DNA of 64,000 nt from Arthrobacter sp. ZGTC131 (GTDB taxonomy: Bacteria; Actinomycetota; Actinomycetes; Actinomycetales; Micrococcaceae): positions 62,001-126,000 of the forward strand of contig NZ_PJIK01000010.1 of the NCBI RefSeq assembly GCF_002929275.1, written 5' to 3'. Position numbers and translations under genes: made by a program. This document shows positions 25,313 to 34,491 of this stretch, piece by piece (the stretch's first letter is position 1; each line of letters opens with the position of its first letter). A model generated the notes under the pieces. It ran no database searches. It saw nothing but the letters and a program-made list of their open reading frames with translations, and was not told the origin of the DNA.

Positions 25313-25716
25313 TCGGTCCGCCTCCTCGCGATACTGCCCTGATGATGCGGCTATTCTGCCAGAAGCAGGGACTTTCGCCGTCACCGGCAGGCCTCCATTT
25401 CCCGGTTGCGTCAGGCCTGCTTTCACGTCCAACTATTCTCGGTCGGCCTCTTGTTAGCAAGCAGGCCGGGAGGCCGTTTCCGGCGGCCGCGCCCACGGCT
25501 CACACCGCCGCCTGACGCCCCGACGCGGGTCACCGTCTCATTGTTTCCGGCGGGCTACCCAGAGACCGAAAAATTCTGTAGTCTTCGAGGCACTGTTGAT
25601 CCGAGATTTGTGTTTCAGAACACATCGGAACCATATTTAGTGTCTGCTTGCTGGGGCAGCGGACCGTGCAGGGCGCAGACGCCCTGTGCTTCGAAATTTT
25701 CGAGGAGGAAGCTGCA
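25313..25716. other. 404-base divergent intergenic region
   Basis: I see no gene here. It serves leftward (stress protein) and rightward (FAD-binding protein) transcription. It contains an inverted repeat TGTGTT-TCAG-AACACA at 25609-25624, about 95 bp before the rightward gene, and an AT-rich stretch at 25560-25640 unlike the flanks. Confidence 0.5.
25609..25624. promoter_or_regulatory. Inverted repeat TGTGTTTCAGAACACA
   Basis: Perfect 6-bp arms with a 4-base centre lie in the promoter region of the short FAD-binding protein gene. It is a candidate operator; the regulator is unknown. Confidence 0.4.
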
Positions 25717-26358
25717 GTGTCAAGCATGCCTGGTCTCAGCGGAGCTGAACGGACCACTACCGTGGTCATCGGCGCCGGCCTTCCCGGTCTGGCCATCGCC
25801 GCGGAACTCCGCCGGCGGGGCGTGGACTCGATCACCGTCAGCGGGCTTGAAGCGCCCGGCTCCGGTCAAGCCTCCCAGACAGCACCCCCGCAGCGGCGCG
25901 ACGCGGCAGGGGTCTCCTCCGTTCAGGAGCGCAATGAAATCCTGCGCCACCTGCGCAACTATGCCTCGAGCCACCATCTGGACATCCGAAACGGCACCGC
26001 CGCCGTTCAACTGGACAAGATGGGCGCGGGCGCGGCCGACGCTTCGCTCCACCGCTGGGCCGTCCACACCCCTGACGGCGTGTTGCTGGCCGACCACATC
26101 GTGTTGACCCGGTGCGCCCGCAGCCAGCTGCGCCGTATGCTCACAGACCTCGGAATCTCCGTGGGGCAAAACCTTGTGGCGGCCATGCGCGCCATCGGCA
26201 TCTACCTCGTGGGGGTGGGCGAGCTGATCACGCCGACGCCCAGGGAAGTCCTGCGGCAGGCGAAGGTGGTGGGCCAGGCCATCTCGGCCAAGGTGTACCC
26301 GGACAGCGTCCCGTCAGTGTTGACGGGAAGCTTCGCGGCGCTCCCGGCCCCCCTCTAG
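25717..26358 (+). CDS. Short FAD/NAD(P)-binding Rossmann protein
   Basis: This 213-residue protein starts at GTG with CGAGGAGGAA six bases upstream. The opening TTVVIGAGLPGLAIAAELRRRGVDSITV is a dinucleotide-binding beta-alpha-beta fold (GxGxxG), like CzcO-type flavin monooxygenases. It then stays similar in style for about 100 residues (substrate/NADP part: NEILRHLRNYASSHHLDIRNGT), but ends far short of a full enzyme (over 350 residues). It is either a truncated oxidoreductase or a small family of its own. Its own ribosome site and promoter region suggest that it is expressed. Confidence 0.65.
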   Translation: MSSMPGLSGAERTTTVVIGAGLPGLAIAAELRRRGVDSITVSGLEAPGSGQASQTAPPQRRDAAGVSSVQERNEILRHLRNYASSHHLDIRNGTAAVQLDKMGAGAADASLHRWAVHTPDGVLLADHIVLTRCARSQLRRMLTDLGISVGQNLVAAMRAIGIYLVGVGELITPTPREVLRQAKVVGQAISAKVYPDSVPSVLTGSFAALPAPL

Positions 26359-26415
26359 AGCAAGGGACTTAGCAGCAAGAGACCTAGCAAAACGGCCCCG
26401 CCTAAGAAGCCGGGA

Positions 26416-27075
26416 CTAGACCCCCTGGCCGGACCCGCCCGGGCGGGCACCGGCGTCGTGATCCTCAGCATCCGGCGCTGCACCGGCGTCCGGGCCCTCC
26501 GGGTCATTGCCGGCGCCTAGCCGCCTGCGGGCCAGCACGCCAAGGGTCACGAGCAGCCCGAGCGCCACCGCTGCGAACACCACCACGCTCCACGGGAACG
26601 GCTCCGAAGCGTCAGGCACCTGTTCCGGGGCCGGGGTGATGCCGGGCTGCGGCGTTCCGACCGTGGGAACGGGGACTGCCGCCGTCGAGCCCGCGGCCCC
26701 CGCCGTTGCCGTAAACGTGAACGTCCCCTCAATGGGGTGCGAATCCGAACTGACCACGCGCCAGGCCACCGTGTACTTGCCCGCCGGGGCACCCTCCCGC
26801 AGTTTCTGCGAGGCCACGTTGTCGACGATCTCCACCTTGCCGTCCGCCCAGTCAGTCCCGGCGGAGTCGCTGACCTTGACCTGCGAGCCGAGCCCCAGCG
26901 GATTCTTGTTGAAGGTGATGGACACCTGCTCCGGCGGCGTGGCCACCGTGGCGCCGTCGGACGGGCTGCTGGACTCGGCGGCGTCGTGTGCGGCGGCCGG
27001 GCCGGCGGTGAGGAGCAGGGCGGCGAAGGCGAGCGCGCCCAGGACGGCGCTCAGCAGCTGGCGGGTGGAACGCAT
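26416..27075 (-). CDS. CopC-domain copper-binding protein
   Basis: This secreted, membrane-anchored protein has 219 residues. The signal peptide ends at AAA-HDAAESSSPSDG, leaving a His near the mature N-terminus as in CopC copper sites. The CopC fold follows (VSITFNKNPLGLGSQVKVSD; YTVAWRVVSSDSHPIEGTFTF, second His). After a Pro/Ala linker there is one C-terminal helix (VVVFAAVALGLLVTLGVLA) and an Asp/Glu-rich tail. A role in copper handling or uptake is known for the family; no CopD domain is attached. Confidence 0.88.
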   Translation of the reverse strand: MRSTRQLLSAVLGALAFAALLLTAGPAAAHDAAESSSPSDGATVATPPEQVSITFNKNPLGLGSQVKVSDSAGTDWADGKVEIVDNVASQKLREGAPAGKYTVAWRVVSSDSHPIEGTFTFTATAGAAGSTAAVPVPTVGTPQPGITPAPEQVPDASEPFPWSVVVFAAVALGLLVTLGVLARRRLGAGNDPEGPDAGAAPDAEDHDAGARPGGSGQGV

Positions 27076-27184
27076 GGACGGACTTCTCCCTTGTGTTGGC
27101 TTCCTTACAGACTAGGCGAAAATGCCGGGAAGGCCTCCGGCCGCCTAATAGGATTCAACCAACCCCAAAACCCCCGGAGGACTA

Positions 27185-28627
27185 ATGCTTAAGCAGGGCT
27201 CTGCACTGGACCGGTATTTCAAGATTTCCGAGCGGGGGTCCAACTTTTCCCGTGAGATCCGCGGCGGTTTTGCCACGTTCTTCGCCATGAGCTACATCGT
27301 GGTGCTGAATCCCCTGATCCTGTCAGTACCGGACTCCTCCGGAGCCACCCTCGGCTTTCCCGCCGTCGCCGCCACCACCGCGTTCGCCGCGGGCGTCCTG
27401 ACCATCCTCATGGGAGCGTGGGCCAAGCACCCGTTCGCGATGGCCACCGGCCTCGGAGTCAACGCGTTCGTGGCCGTCACGGTAGCCACCAACCCCGGCC
27501 TGACGTGGCCGGACATGATGGGGCTCGTGGTCCTCTCCGGGGTCACCATGCTGATCCTGGTCCTCACCGGTTTCCGGACCGCCGTGTTCAAGGCGGTTCC
27601 GGACGGGCTCAAGACGGCGATCGTCGTGGGCATCGGCCTCTTCATTGCCTTGATCGGGCTGGTCAACGCCGGCTTCGTGCGGCGCATCCCGGACGCGGCA
27701 GGCACCACGGTGCCGGTGGGCCTGGGTTTTGACGGCAAGCTGCTGGGCTGGCCCACGCTGGTGTTCGTCTTTGGACTCATCCTGACCATCGGCTTGCTGG
27801 TCCGCAACGTCAAGGGGGCCATCCTGATCGGCATCATCGCGTCCACCATCCTGGCCGTGATTCTTGAATTCACCCTCCACATCGGCCCGAGCTTCGACGG
27901 CAAGAACTTCAACCCGCAGGGCTGGTCCCTCGTGGCGCCGAAGTTCACCGAATGGGCCGCCCCGGACCTCTCGCTGATCGGCAAGGCCAACCCGATCGGC
28001 GCCTTCGAGCACCTGGGTTTCGTGGCCGCAACCCTGCTGGCGTTCGTGATCCTGCTCAGCATTTTCTTCGACGCCATGGGCACCATGGTGGGCCTGGCCA
28101 ACGAGGCCGGAACCGTGGACAAGGAAGGCAACATCCCCAACGTCGACCGGGTGCTGCAGGTCGACGCCCTCGGCGCCATCGTGGGCGGCGGCGCGTCCGT
28201 GTCCTCCAACCAGATCTACGTCGAGTCCGGCGCGGGCATCGGCGAAGGCGCGCGGACCGGCCTCGCCTCGATCGTGACCGGCCTGCTGTTCCTGGTGGCC
28301 ATGTTCTTCACCCCGCTGATCAACCTCGTGCCGTTCGAAGCCGTCGCCCCCGCGCTGGTGGCGGTGGGCTTCATGATGGTGGCCCAGGTGGGCAAGATCG
28401 ACTGGAAGGACTGGGGCATCGCCCTCCCGGCGTTCCTCACCTTCACCCTGATGCCGTTCACCTACTCGATCGCGAACGGGCTGGGCGCAGGCTTCATCTC
28501 CTACGTCATCATCCGGACGTTCCAGGGCCGGGCACGGGAGGTCCACCCGCTCATGTGGGCAGTGGCCGCTGCCTTCGTCCTGTTCTTCGGCATCGGTCCC
28601 ATCGAGCAGGCACTTGGAATGCTCTAG
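27185..28627 (+). CDS. NCS2-family purine permease (AzgA-like)
   Basis: This 480-residue nucleobase:proton symporter of the AzgA group (adenine, guanine or hypoxanthine) has 12-14 membrane helices. The opening RGSNFSREIRGGFATFFAMSYIV and the TGLGVNAFVAV and FDAMGTMVGLANEAG segments are hallmarks of this branch. GGAGG lies 6 bases before ATG. A strong hairpin follows the stop. Confidence 0.92.
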   Translation: MLKQGSALDRYFKISERGSNFSREIRGGFATFFAMSYIVVLNPLILSVPDSSGATLGFPAVAATTAFAAGVLTILMGAWAKHPFAMATGLGVNAFVAVTVATNPGLTWPDMMGLVVLSGVTMLILVLTGFRTAVFKAVPDGLKTAIVVGIGLFIALIGLVNAGFVRRIPDAAGTTVPVGLGFDGKLLGWPTLVFVFGLILTIGLLVRNVKGAILIGIIASTILAVILEFTLHIGPSFDGKNFNPQGWSLVAPKFTEWAAPDLSLIGKANPIGAFEHLGFVAATLLAFVILLSIFFDAMGTMVGLANEAGTVDKEGNIPNVDRVLQVDALGAIVGGGASVSSNQIYVESGAGIGEGARTGLASIVTGLLFLVAMFFTPLINLVPFEAVAPALVAVGFMMVAQVGKIDWKDWGIALPAFLTFTLMPFTYSIANGLGAGFISYVIIRTFQGRAREVHPLMWAVAAAFVLFFGIGPIEQALGML

Positions 28628-28643
28628 CTTTCCCCCGTCCGGA

Positions 28644-28688
28644 TGGCGCTTGGCGGCAGTGTTTCGACGACACTGCCGCCGGGCGCCA
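28644..28688 (+). terminator. 16-bp stem terminator hairpin after the purine permease
   Basis: Arms of 6 and 10 bp (TGGCGC + GGCGGCAGTG, paired with CACTGCCGCC + GCGCCA) surround a 9-base loop. No U-tract is present, as is frequent in high-GC genomes. Confidence 0.75.
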
Positions 28689-28775
28689 TTCGCCGTTAAC
28701 GCCGGTTCCGGGATTCCAGACAGTGCGACGGCGGCGCTGCTGGCTTTCTCCGGCCCCGTGCGGTGAGCTTGAAGC

Positions 28776-29849
28776 ATGGATTTCCCCGCGCTCTCCGTTG
28801 ATTCCCCGCCGCCGCTATGGACCGGCAGGTTCGACGGCGACCGCGAAGAACACCGCCGCTGGTGGCAGGCGGTGGCTCCGTACGCAGCCACCCGGCACCA
28901 GCGCAGTCCTCTCCGGGCCGACCTGCCTATCAAAGTCACACCGCCCGCCAGCGTCGCTACTCCGGGCGGCGCCGCTTCCCCGGGCAGTTCCGCACAACCG
29001 GCAGTGCTTCTGGGTTTCTGTAGCGACGAGGGTGTCCGCCGCAACAAGGGGCGGACCGGCGCCGCGAAGGCGCCTGCGGCCATCCGAGGGGCCCTGGGGC
29101 CGCTGGCCTTCCACCTGGACAGGCCCGTCCTCGACGCCGGTGACGTGACCGTCCGGGACGGCGAACTCGAAGCAGGCCAGGCCCGCGCCGGGGTGGCGCT
29201 CACGGCACTGCTCGACGCCGGCAACCTCACCGTGCTGCTCGGCGGCGGCCACGAGACCGCCTTCGCGAGCTACCTGGGCGTGGCGGGATCCCAGTCCGTC
29301 CGGACAGGACAGCGGCTGGGGGTGCTGAACCTGGACGCCCACTTCGATCTCCGCGACGAGGCCGCGCCCAGCTCCGGCACGCCGTTCCTCCAGATGGCCC
29401 GGGCGGAAGCCGCCGCAGGGCGCGAACTGAAGTACGCCGTCGTCGGGATTTCCGAACCGAACAACACGGGCGCGCTGTTCGGCACGGCGCATGGGCTGGG
29501 CGTGGAATACCTCCTGGACGAGGACTGCACGCCGCAGGCAGCGCACGAGTTCGTGGCCGGCTTCCTGGCCGATATCGACGTCCTGTACCTGACCATCGAC
29601 CTGGATGTGCTGCCGGCGTCCGTGGCCCCCGGGGTGAGCGCCCCGGCGGCATTCGGCGTCCCGCTGCCGGTGATCGCCGCCGTGTGCCGTCAGGTGTGCG
29701 CGAGCGGGAAGCTGCTGCACGCCGATGTGGCGGAGCTGAACCCCTCCTTTGATATTGACAACCGCACGGCCCGGGTGGCGGCGCGCCTGGTCAACACCCT
29801 GCTGGGCCCGAGCGCGCAGCCAGGCAGGGACTCGGCGCAGCCGGGTTAG
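28776..29849 (+). CDS. hutG: Formimidoylglutamase (arginase fold)
   Basis: This 357-residue ureohydrolase should split N-formimidoyl-glutamate to glutamate and formamide, the last step of one histidine route. The manganese motifs are GGGHETAFAS, NLDAHFDLR and TIDLDVLPASVAPGVSAPAAFGVPL; the last one, with PGVSAPA, fits formimidoylglutamase better than arginase or agmatinase. hutH and hutU lie about 5 kb further on, on the opposite strand, which supports the call. The N-terminal 60 residues (WTGRFDGDREEHRRWWQ) also match HutG. Confidence 0.82.
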   Translation: MDFPALSVDSPPPLWTGRFDGDREEHRRWWQAVAPYAATRHQRSPLRADLPIKVTPPASVATPGGAASPGSSAQPAVLLGFCSDEGVRRNKGRTGAAKAPAAIRGALGPLAFHLDRPVLDAGDVTVRDGELEAGQARAGVALTALLDAGNLTVLLGGGHETAFASYLGVAGSQSVRTGQRLGVLNLDAHFDLRDEAAPSSGTPFLQMARAEAAAGRELKYAVVGISEPNNTGALFGTAHGLGVEYLLDEDCTPQAAHEFVAGFLADIDVLYLTIDLDVLPASVAPGVSAPAAFGVPLPVIAAVCRQVCASGKLLHADVAELNPSFDIDNRTARVAARLVNTLLGPSAQPGRDSAQPG

Positions 29850-29866
29850 GAATACGGCGGGGTGGC

Positions 29867-32101
29867 CTAATCCTTGGCGCCGGAGGAAGGGCTCGCGGAC
29901 GCGCGGGGGGACGCCGCAGGCTTCGACTTGGGGGTTGGCTTTTTTGGCGTCGGCTTGGCGACGATGGCCGCCGGCGGCTTGGGGAACGCGGCGGCCGGAT
30001 ACAGCCGCGCCACCTGGACCATGTAATTCGCCCACTGCGGGCCCGCAATCATGTAGCCGTCGATTCGGGAGTAGAACTTGCCGTTGATGGTGAGGTTCCG
30101 GCCGGGCCGCTGCTGGCCTTCCAGGGCGTCGCCGAAAAAGGAGGCTGTGGCCAGGCCCGTGGTGTAGCCCACCACCCAGCTGGCGCCGTTGTTGTTGTTG
30201 GTCCCGGTCTTGGCCGCCGCCGGGACGCGGCTCTGGACCTTGGGGTTGATATAGATGCCCGAGCCCTTGTTGAGCATGTCCTGCAGTGCCTTGTTCACGC
30301 CGCGGGCGACGTCCTGGTCCACGGCTCCCCGGCATTCCGCGGCCTGGCCGGGAAGTTTCTGTCCCGCGACGTCCGCCACGCGAAGGAGTGCGAACGGCGC
30401 GCAGTACCGGCCGTCGGCCGCGAACGTTGCGAAGGCGCTGGCCATGGACATCGGGGACACACCGGTGCCGCCCAGCAGGTTACCGAGCTGGTGCATATTG
30501 ACGGGGGTGCCGTCCAGGCCACTATGGATGCCCACGGCGTCGACCATCTTCTGGATCCCGCATATATCCAGCTGGGCCGCCTCGGCGAACGTGGCCGTGT
30601 TGATGGAGTTGTACAGGCCGTAGTCGGCCGGCATCTTCCGGTAGTAGCCCTCGGAGGCATTCTGCAGATCCTCGGCCGCTTCCAGGCCTGCTTTCTTCTG
30701 CTTGGTGCTGTAGGCGCCGAGCATCTTCCCGCAGGAGGACCGCCATTTGAATCCCAGCGGATACTCGCGCCGTGAAGCGTCCACGACTTCGGTCATGGTC
30801 CGTCCCTGATGCAGCCATTCCGCGAATGTGAAGGGCTTCATGGTGGAACCCGGCTGGAATCCTCCGGCGCCGTTGAGGTCGTTGCCGATGGGGTCCTTGG
30901 CGTCCACGTTGAAGTTCAGCTGGGTGTCGAACTTTCCGCGTTGCGGCAGGAAGACCGTATTCTGCGCCATGGCGAGGATTTTGCCCGTGCCCGGCTGGAC
31001 CGTGACCAGAGCGGCGCCCCACTTGGCGGGGTTCGGCCCGGCAGTGGCATTCACCTGCGCCTGGGCCTTCTCCTGCAGCCTGCTGTCCAGGGTGGTGGTG
31101 ATGGTCAGCCCGCCGCGGTACAGCTTCTGCTCGCGCGCCGCCGTGTCCGCGCCGTACGCGGGGCTGTTGAGGATCAGGTGGGTGACGTAGTCACAGAAGT
31201 AGGGCGCAAGCGCGGCCGCCGCACAACCCTGCTTGGAGGGCCTGATTTTCAGCCCGACGCCTGTCGCCACCGCGGCGGCATACTGCTTCTTGGTGATCTT
31301 GTCCTGCTCCAGCATTGCGGCCAGGACCTGGTTGCGCCGTGCGATCGAGTTCTTCGGGTTGGCCACGGGGTCGTAGAAGCTCGGGCTGTTCACCAGCCCC
31401 GCGAGCAGGGCCGCCTGGGGCAGGGTCAGCTTGCTGGCCGGAACGCTGTAGAAGTACTGGGCGGCGGCCTCGATGCCGTAAGCCGTGCGGTTGAAGAAGA
31501 CGATGTTGAGGTAGCCCTCGAGGATCTGGTCCTTGCTGAATTTCTTCTCCAGCGCCATTGCCAGCCGCATTTCGCGGAGTTTGTCCCCCATGCTTTTCTG
31601 GCCGCTGAGCACCACCTGATCCTCTCGGCCGGCTGAAATCAGGGCCTCGTTGGCCACGTTGGTGACGTACTGCTGGGTGAGGGTGGAGGCTCCCTGCCGC
31701 TCGCCGCGCGTCAGGTTGCTGGTCAGTGCCCGGAGGACGCCCTGCGTATCCACCCCGCTGTGCTCGTAGAAGCGGCTGTCCTCGATGGCCACCACGGCGT
31801 CCCGGATAAACGGGGACATCTGCTTCAGCGGCACCCGCACCCTGTTTTCCGCGTAGAACGTGGCGATCAGCTTTCCGTCCGCCGTCACCATCCTGGTGGT
31901 CTGGGCCGGCGTCGGAACTGCAAGTTCGGTGGGGAGGCTGTTGAAATAGGAGATCGAATTGCTGACGGTGGTGCCCGCGATCGCGGCCCCGGGGACCAGG
32001 AAGCTGGCGACCAAAACCCCGCATATGCCGCTGACGATCACAAACCCCAGCATCGCCGCCACGGCACGCAGCGTCCGGAGTACAAAGCTTTTGCCTGCCA
32101 T
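29867..32101 (-). CDS. Class A penicillin-binding protein
   Basis: This 744-residue bifunctional peptidoglycan synthase has a short cytosolic N-terminus, one membrane helix (about 14-45), a GT51 transglycosylase domain with catalytic Glu107 in VAIEDSRFYEHSGVD, and a transpeptidase domain. The active serine is Ser419 in GSTMK, the second motif SIN lies at 499-501 and KTGT at 631-634. The C-terminus is a Lys/Pro/Ser-rich low-complexity tail. It resembles actinobacterial PonA-type enzymes. Confidence 0.93.
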   Translation of the reverse strand: MAGKSFVLRTLRAVAAMLGFVIVSGICGVLVASFLVPGAAIAGTTVSNSISYFNSLPTELAVPTPAQTTRMVTADGKLIATFYAENRVRVPLKQMSPFIRDAVVAIEDSRFYEHSGVDTQGVLRALTSNLTRGERQGASTLTQQYVTNVANEALISAGREDQVVLSGQKSMGDKLREMRLAMALEKKFSKDQILEGYLNIVFFNRTAYGIEAAAQYFYSVPASKLTLPQAALLAGLVNSPSFYDPVANPKNSIARRNQVLAAMLEQDKITKKQYAAAVATGVGLKIRPSKQGCAAAALAPYFCDYVTHLILNSPAYGADTAAREQKLYRGGLTITTTLDSRLQEKAQAQVNATAGPNPAKWGAALVTVQPGTGKILAMAQNTVFLPQRGKFDTQLNFNVDAKDPIGNDLNGAGGFQPGSTMKPFTFAEWLHQGRTMTEVVDASRREYPLGFKWRSSCGKMLGAYSTKQKKAGLEAAEDLQNASEGYYRKMPADYGLYNSINTATFAEAAQLDICGIQKMVDAVGIHSGLDGTPVNMHQLGNLLGGTGVSPMSMASAFATFAADGRYCAPFALLRVADVAGQKLPGQAAECRGAVDQDVARGVNKALQDMLNKGSGIYINPKVQSRVPAAAKTGTNNNNGASWVVGYTTGLATASFFGDALEGQQRPGRNLTINGKFYSRIDGYMIAGPQWANYMVQVARLYPAAAFPKPPAAIVAKPTPKKPTPKSKPAASPRASASPSSGAKD

Positions 32102-32231
32102 GAAGTCAGCTCACCAAACGTCGGAAGTGAGTTCAGAATACCCGGCGGCCGGTGGTCGATCCACATTCAGCCCCGCGTGCCCTGGACGGGTTGGCGCCCG
32201 TGGTGCACTGGAATGAACGGCTCTTGCCGCA

Positions 32232-33536
32232 TTACACGGGAGTCTGAGGGGCCTTGCCTTCGTCCCCGAAATCCTCCGCTGCCCGGCGCTCGCGCAGCCG
32301 GTCCAGCCGATTCATGACGGGCGCGGTGGTGGCGCCGTGCAGCACTACGGACATGGCCACCACCAGGCCGACAATCGCCCAAAGCCGGTCCGCCTGGTCC
32401 CCGAAGGCACCCTGCCCGAGTGCGTACGAAAGGTAGTACAGCGAACCGATTCCCCGGATGCCGAAGAACGAAATGGCGATCCGCTCCCGCGGTCCCGTCT
32501 TGCCGCGGGCAAGGGCCAGCCAGCCGGACAGCGGACGGAGCAGCACCAGGAAAATCAGCGCGAACCCCACGTCAGCCCAGCCGATTCCCGCCAGCATGCC
32601 CCTCGCGATGGCTCCACCCAGGAGAACCAGGATGACCACCGTCAGCAGCCGCTCGAGCTGTTCCACATAGGAGTGCAGCACCTTGTGATAGCCGTGCGTG
32701 TGCTCGGCGGCGCGGATGGTCACGGCGCAGACGAACACCGCAATGAAGCCGTAGCCTTCGACCATCTCCGTGACGCCGTAGGCCAGGAACGTGGCAGCAA
32801 GCGCAACGAACCCCTCGGAATGGTTGGACAGGCGAATGCTGGCGTGCGGGGCAGAGAAGAAGAGCATGGCGAGGGCCTTGCCTGTTCCGAATCCCAGCAG
32901 CACGCCCACGCCAATGCGCCACAGGATGTCGACGGCGAACCACTCGGGGAACCAGGCCGAGGGCGCGGTGCCAACCACGCTCATGGCGATGGCCAGGTAC
33001 ACAAAGGGAAAAGCCAGTCCATCGTTGAGCCCTGCCTCGGAAGTCAGCCCGAACCTGACCTCATCCTCCTTGTCGGCCTCCTCCTCTTCGTCGGCCGGCT
33101 CGCCGACCTGCACTTCAGAGGCCAAGACAGGGTCCGTTGGCGCCAGGGCGGCGGCGACCAGGACCGCCGCTGCCAGTCCCAGGCCCAGCAGCCACATGCC
33201 CAGGAGCGCCATGCCGGCCATGCAGAGCGGCATCGCGATGGCCAGCATCCGCCAGGTGGTGGCCCACCGGCGGCGGCCGACGGGGCGGTCCAGTGCCAGC
33301 CCTGCACCCATGAGGGAGATGATGACGCAGACTTCGGTCAGGTGCGTGGTGAATTCCGGATGGGCGACCGGGTCCGGGTCCGGCAGGTCGCCGAGCAGGC
33401 TGAAGGCGACTATGCCTGCACCCAGAAATACCATGGGCATGGAGAACGGGGCATTACGGAGCAGCTTAGGCAGGATGGCAGCGACAAAAACGGCTACGCC
33501 GGCCGCGGCAAACATAATACTTGCAGGTTCAAACAC
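32232..33536 (-). CDS. CPA1-type Na+(K+)/H+ antiporter
   Basis: This 434-residue antiporter has about 12-13 helices. LAPTDPVLASEVQVG is the ion-binding helix pair region (the ND/TD motif is replaced by TDP), and LTSEAGLNDGLAFPFVYLAIA is the second. An acidic loop (EPADEEEEADKEDE) interrupts the middle. GTG 33536 is chosen because GGAGAGGG lies about 6 bases upstream; an upstream TTG has no site. Confidence 0.88.
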   Translation of the reverse strand: MFEPASIMFAAAGVAVFVAAILPKLLRNAPFSMPMVFLGAGIVAFSLLGDLPDPDPVAHPEFTTHLTEVCVIISLMGAGLALDRPVGRRRWATTWRMLAIAMPLCMAGMALLGMWLLGLGLAAAVLVAAALAPTDPVLASEVQVGEPADEEEEADKEDEVRFGLTSEAGLNDGLAFPFVYLAIAMSVVGTAPSAWFPEWFAVDILWRIGVGVLLGFGTGKALAMLFFSAPHASIRLSNHSEGFVALAATFLAYGVTEMVEGYGFIAVFVCAVTIRAAEHTHGYHKVLHSYVEQLERLLTVVILVLLGGAIARGMLAGIGWADVGFALIFLVLLRPLSGWLALARGKTGPRERIAISFFGIRGIGSLYYLSYALGQGAFGDQADRLWAIVGLVVAMSVVLHGATTAPVMNRLDRLRERRAAEDFGDEGKAPQTPV

Positions 33537-33669
33537 GGCGGCCCTCTCCGCTGGTAGCTTGTCGGATCTGACCAACAGTAGCCGTAGGAGCAGCCCGGAG
33601 GGGACCCAACCCCCTAAATTTTGAAGCGCTAGACAAACCGGTCACGAACCCTGTTAAATGCCAGTCATC

Positions 33670-33698
33670 TTACGTTTGTTCCTTCAGGCGGGTAGAAT
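33670..33698 (+). promoter_or_regulatory. Promoter of the small gene at 33737
   Basis: TTACGT (33670-33675), a 17-base spacer and TAGAAT (33693-33698) form a good sigma-70-type promoter, with a start near 33705 and a leader of about 30 bases. Confidence 0.55.
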
Positions 33699-33736
33699 AG
33701 GCTCCGGCCTCGGCACGAATCACAGAAAGTCATCAC

Positions 33737-33997
33737 ATGAGCACAGCAACTATGGAGCGCCCAACCGCTCCTTCAAACGCGGCAGGCTCCTCGGATTCCT
33801 GGTCCATCCACTTGGCCTTCACCAGTGCGGACCAGGTCCACGAGGGCCTGGAGAATGCAGTGGGGGCCCTGATCGAAACGGCAGCCCAAGACCGCACCTG
33901 CGGCATCAGGGTCACGCGCCTCGAACCGGGCCACTACAAGGTTGCCCTCGACGAGTCGGTCCCCTTCGGCGAAACCCACGAGGACATCGCAGCCTAG
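33737..33997 (+). CDS. Small hypothetical protein (86 aa)
   Basis: I do not recognise this protein. It is acidic and cytosolic, without signal or membrane segments. The first 20 residues look disordered; the rest (WSIHLAFTSADQVHEGLENAVGALIETAAQDRTCGIRVTRLEPGHYKVALDESVPFGETHED, region 22-83) reads like a compact alpha/beta domain. It has its own promoter at 33670 and a strong terminator, so it is probably expressed on its own. Confidence 0.75.
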   Translation: MSTATMERPTAPSNAAGSSDSWSIHLAFTSADQVHEGLENAVGALIETAAQDRTCGIRVTRLEPGHYKVALDESVPFGETHEDIAA

Positions 33998-34012
33998 CAC
34001 GCCCTAGCAAGC

Positions 34013-34081
34013 AAAAAGCCCCCGCCTCTGGGCTCATCCGCTGCCGTAATCGGCGGGATGATCCCAGGGTCGGGGGCTTTT
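34013..34081. terminator. Strong bidirectional terminator
   Basis: Outer arms AAAAGCCCCCG / CGGGGGCTTTT with inner pairing (CTGGG/CCCAG and GCCG/CGGC around TAAT) and T-runs on both strands separate two convergent small genes. Confidence 0.85.
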
Positions 34082-34092
34082 GTCTGCCTGAC

Positions 34093-34329
34093 CTAAGTCC
34101 GGCGAACCTGCACGCCGTCGGACTTCATAAAGAGCTGCGTCTCGGAGATCCCGCTGCTGACGAGCCATAGAACGTTGCCGCTCCGTGAAACTTCCTCGAC
34201 CTCGCCTGCGGCAATAACATGCGCGTGCTTGATGATTTCGACCCGCTCGCCCGCGTGCAACGATCCCCAGTCGGAAACCGTGGCCGTGTGTGCGATGCGC
34301 CTGGACAGAACTGCCCCGCGTGCTTTCAT
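34093..34329 (-). CDS. Small hypothetical protein (78 aa)
   Basis: I do not recognise this protein. It is basic, without membrane segments. The core WGSLHAGERVEIIKHAHVIAAGEVEEVSRSGNVLWLV and the SETQLFMKSDGVQVRR tail suggest a small beta-barrel (SH3- or KOW-like), where a charged strand repeat binds nucleic acid or peptide. The ATG at 34329 follows GGGG; a GTG 12 codons earlier is possible. It is somewhat like the 84-residue protein at 41844 (both end in a GVxV / SGRMYFY strand pattern), which is only an impression. Confidence 0.65.
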   Translation of the reverse strand: MKARGAVLSRRIAHTATVSDWGSLHAGERVEIIKHAHVIAAGEVEEVSRSGNVLWLVSSGISETQLFMKSDGVQVRRT

Positions 34330-34385
34330 GTGAACTTCTACCCCTTTGTGGATGTTCTCCGTCACAGCGACGTTGATGTGACTTT

Positions 34386-34410
34386 TACTACACCTTCAGT
34401 TCTACTACAC
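34386..34410 (-). repeat. Direct repeat GTGTAGTA x2, 17-bp period
   Basis: On the minus strand GTGTAGTA occurs at 34410-34403 and again at 34393-34386, upstream of the small gene at 34329. Similar flanks (AGAACT/AAAAGT) extend the match. It may be a promoter (-35/-10-like period) or an activator site. Confidence 0.4.
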
Positions 34411-34491
34411 TCCGCGGGCCCGTGCCCGGGAGGTTGCAGAGTATTTCGTCGCCGCCGGCAAATGTTTACCGGCGGCGCACATTGTTCATTT

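Noticed and set aside
32337-33557. 406-codon frame opposite the antiporter gene
   Set aside because: It is antisense to a clear CPA1 antiporter and has no recognisable domain.
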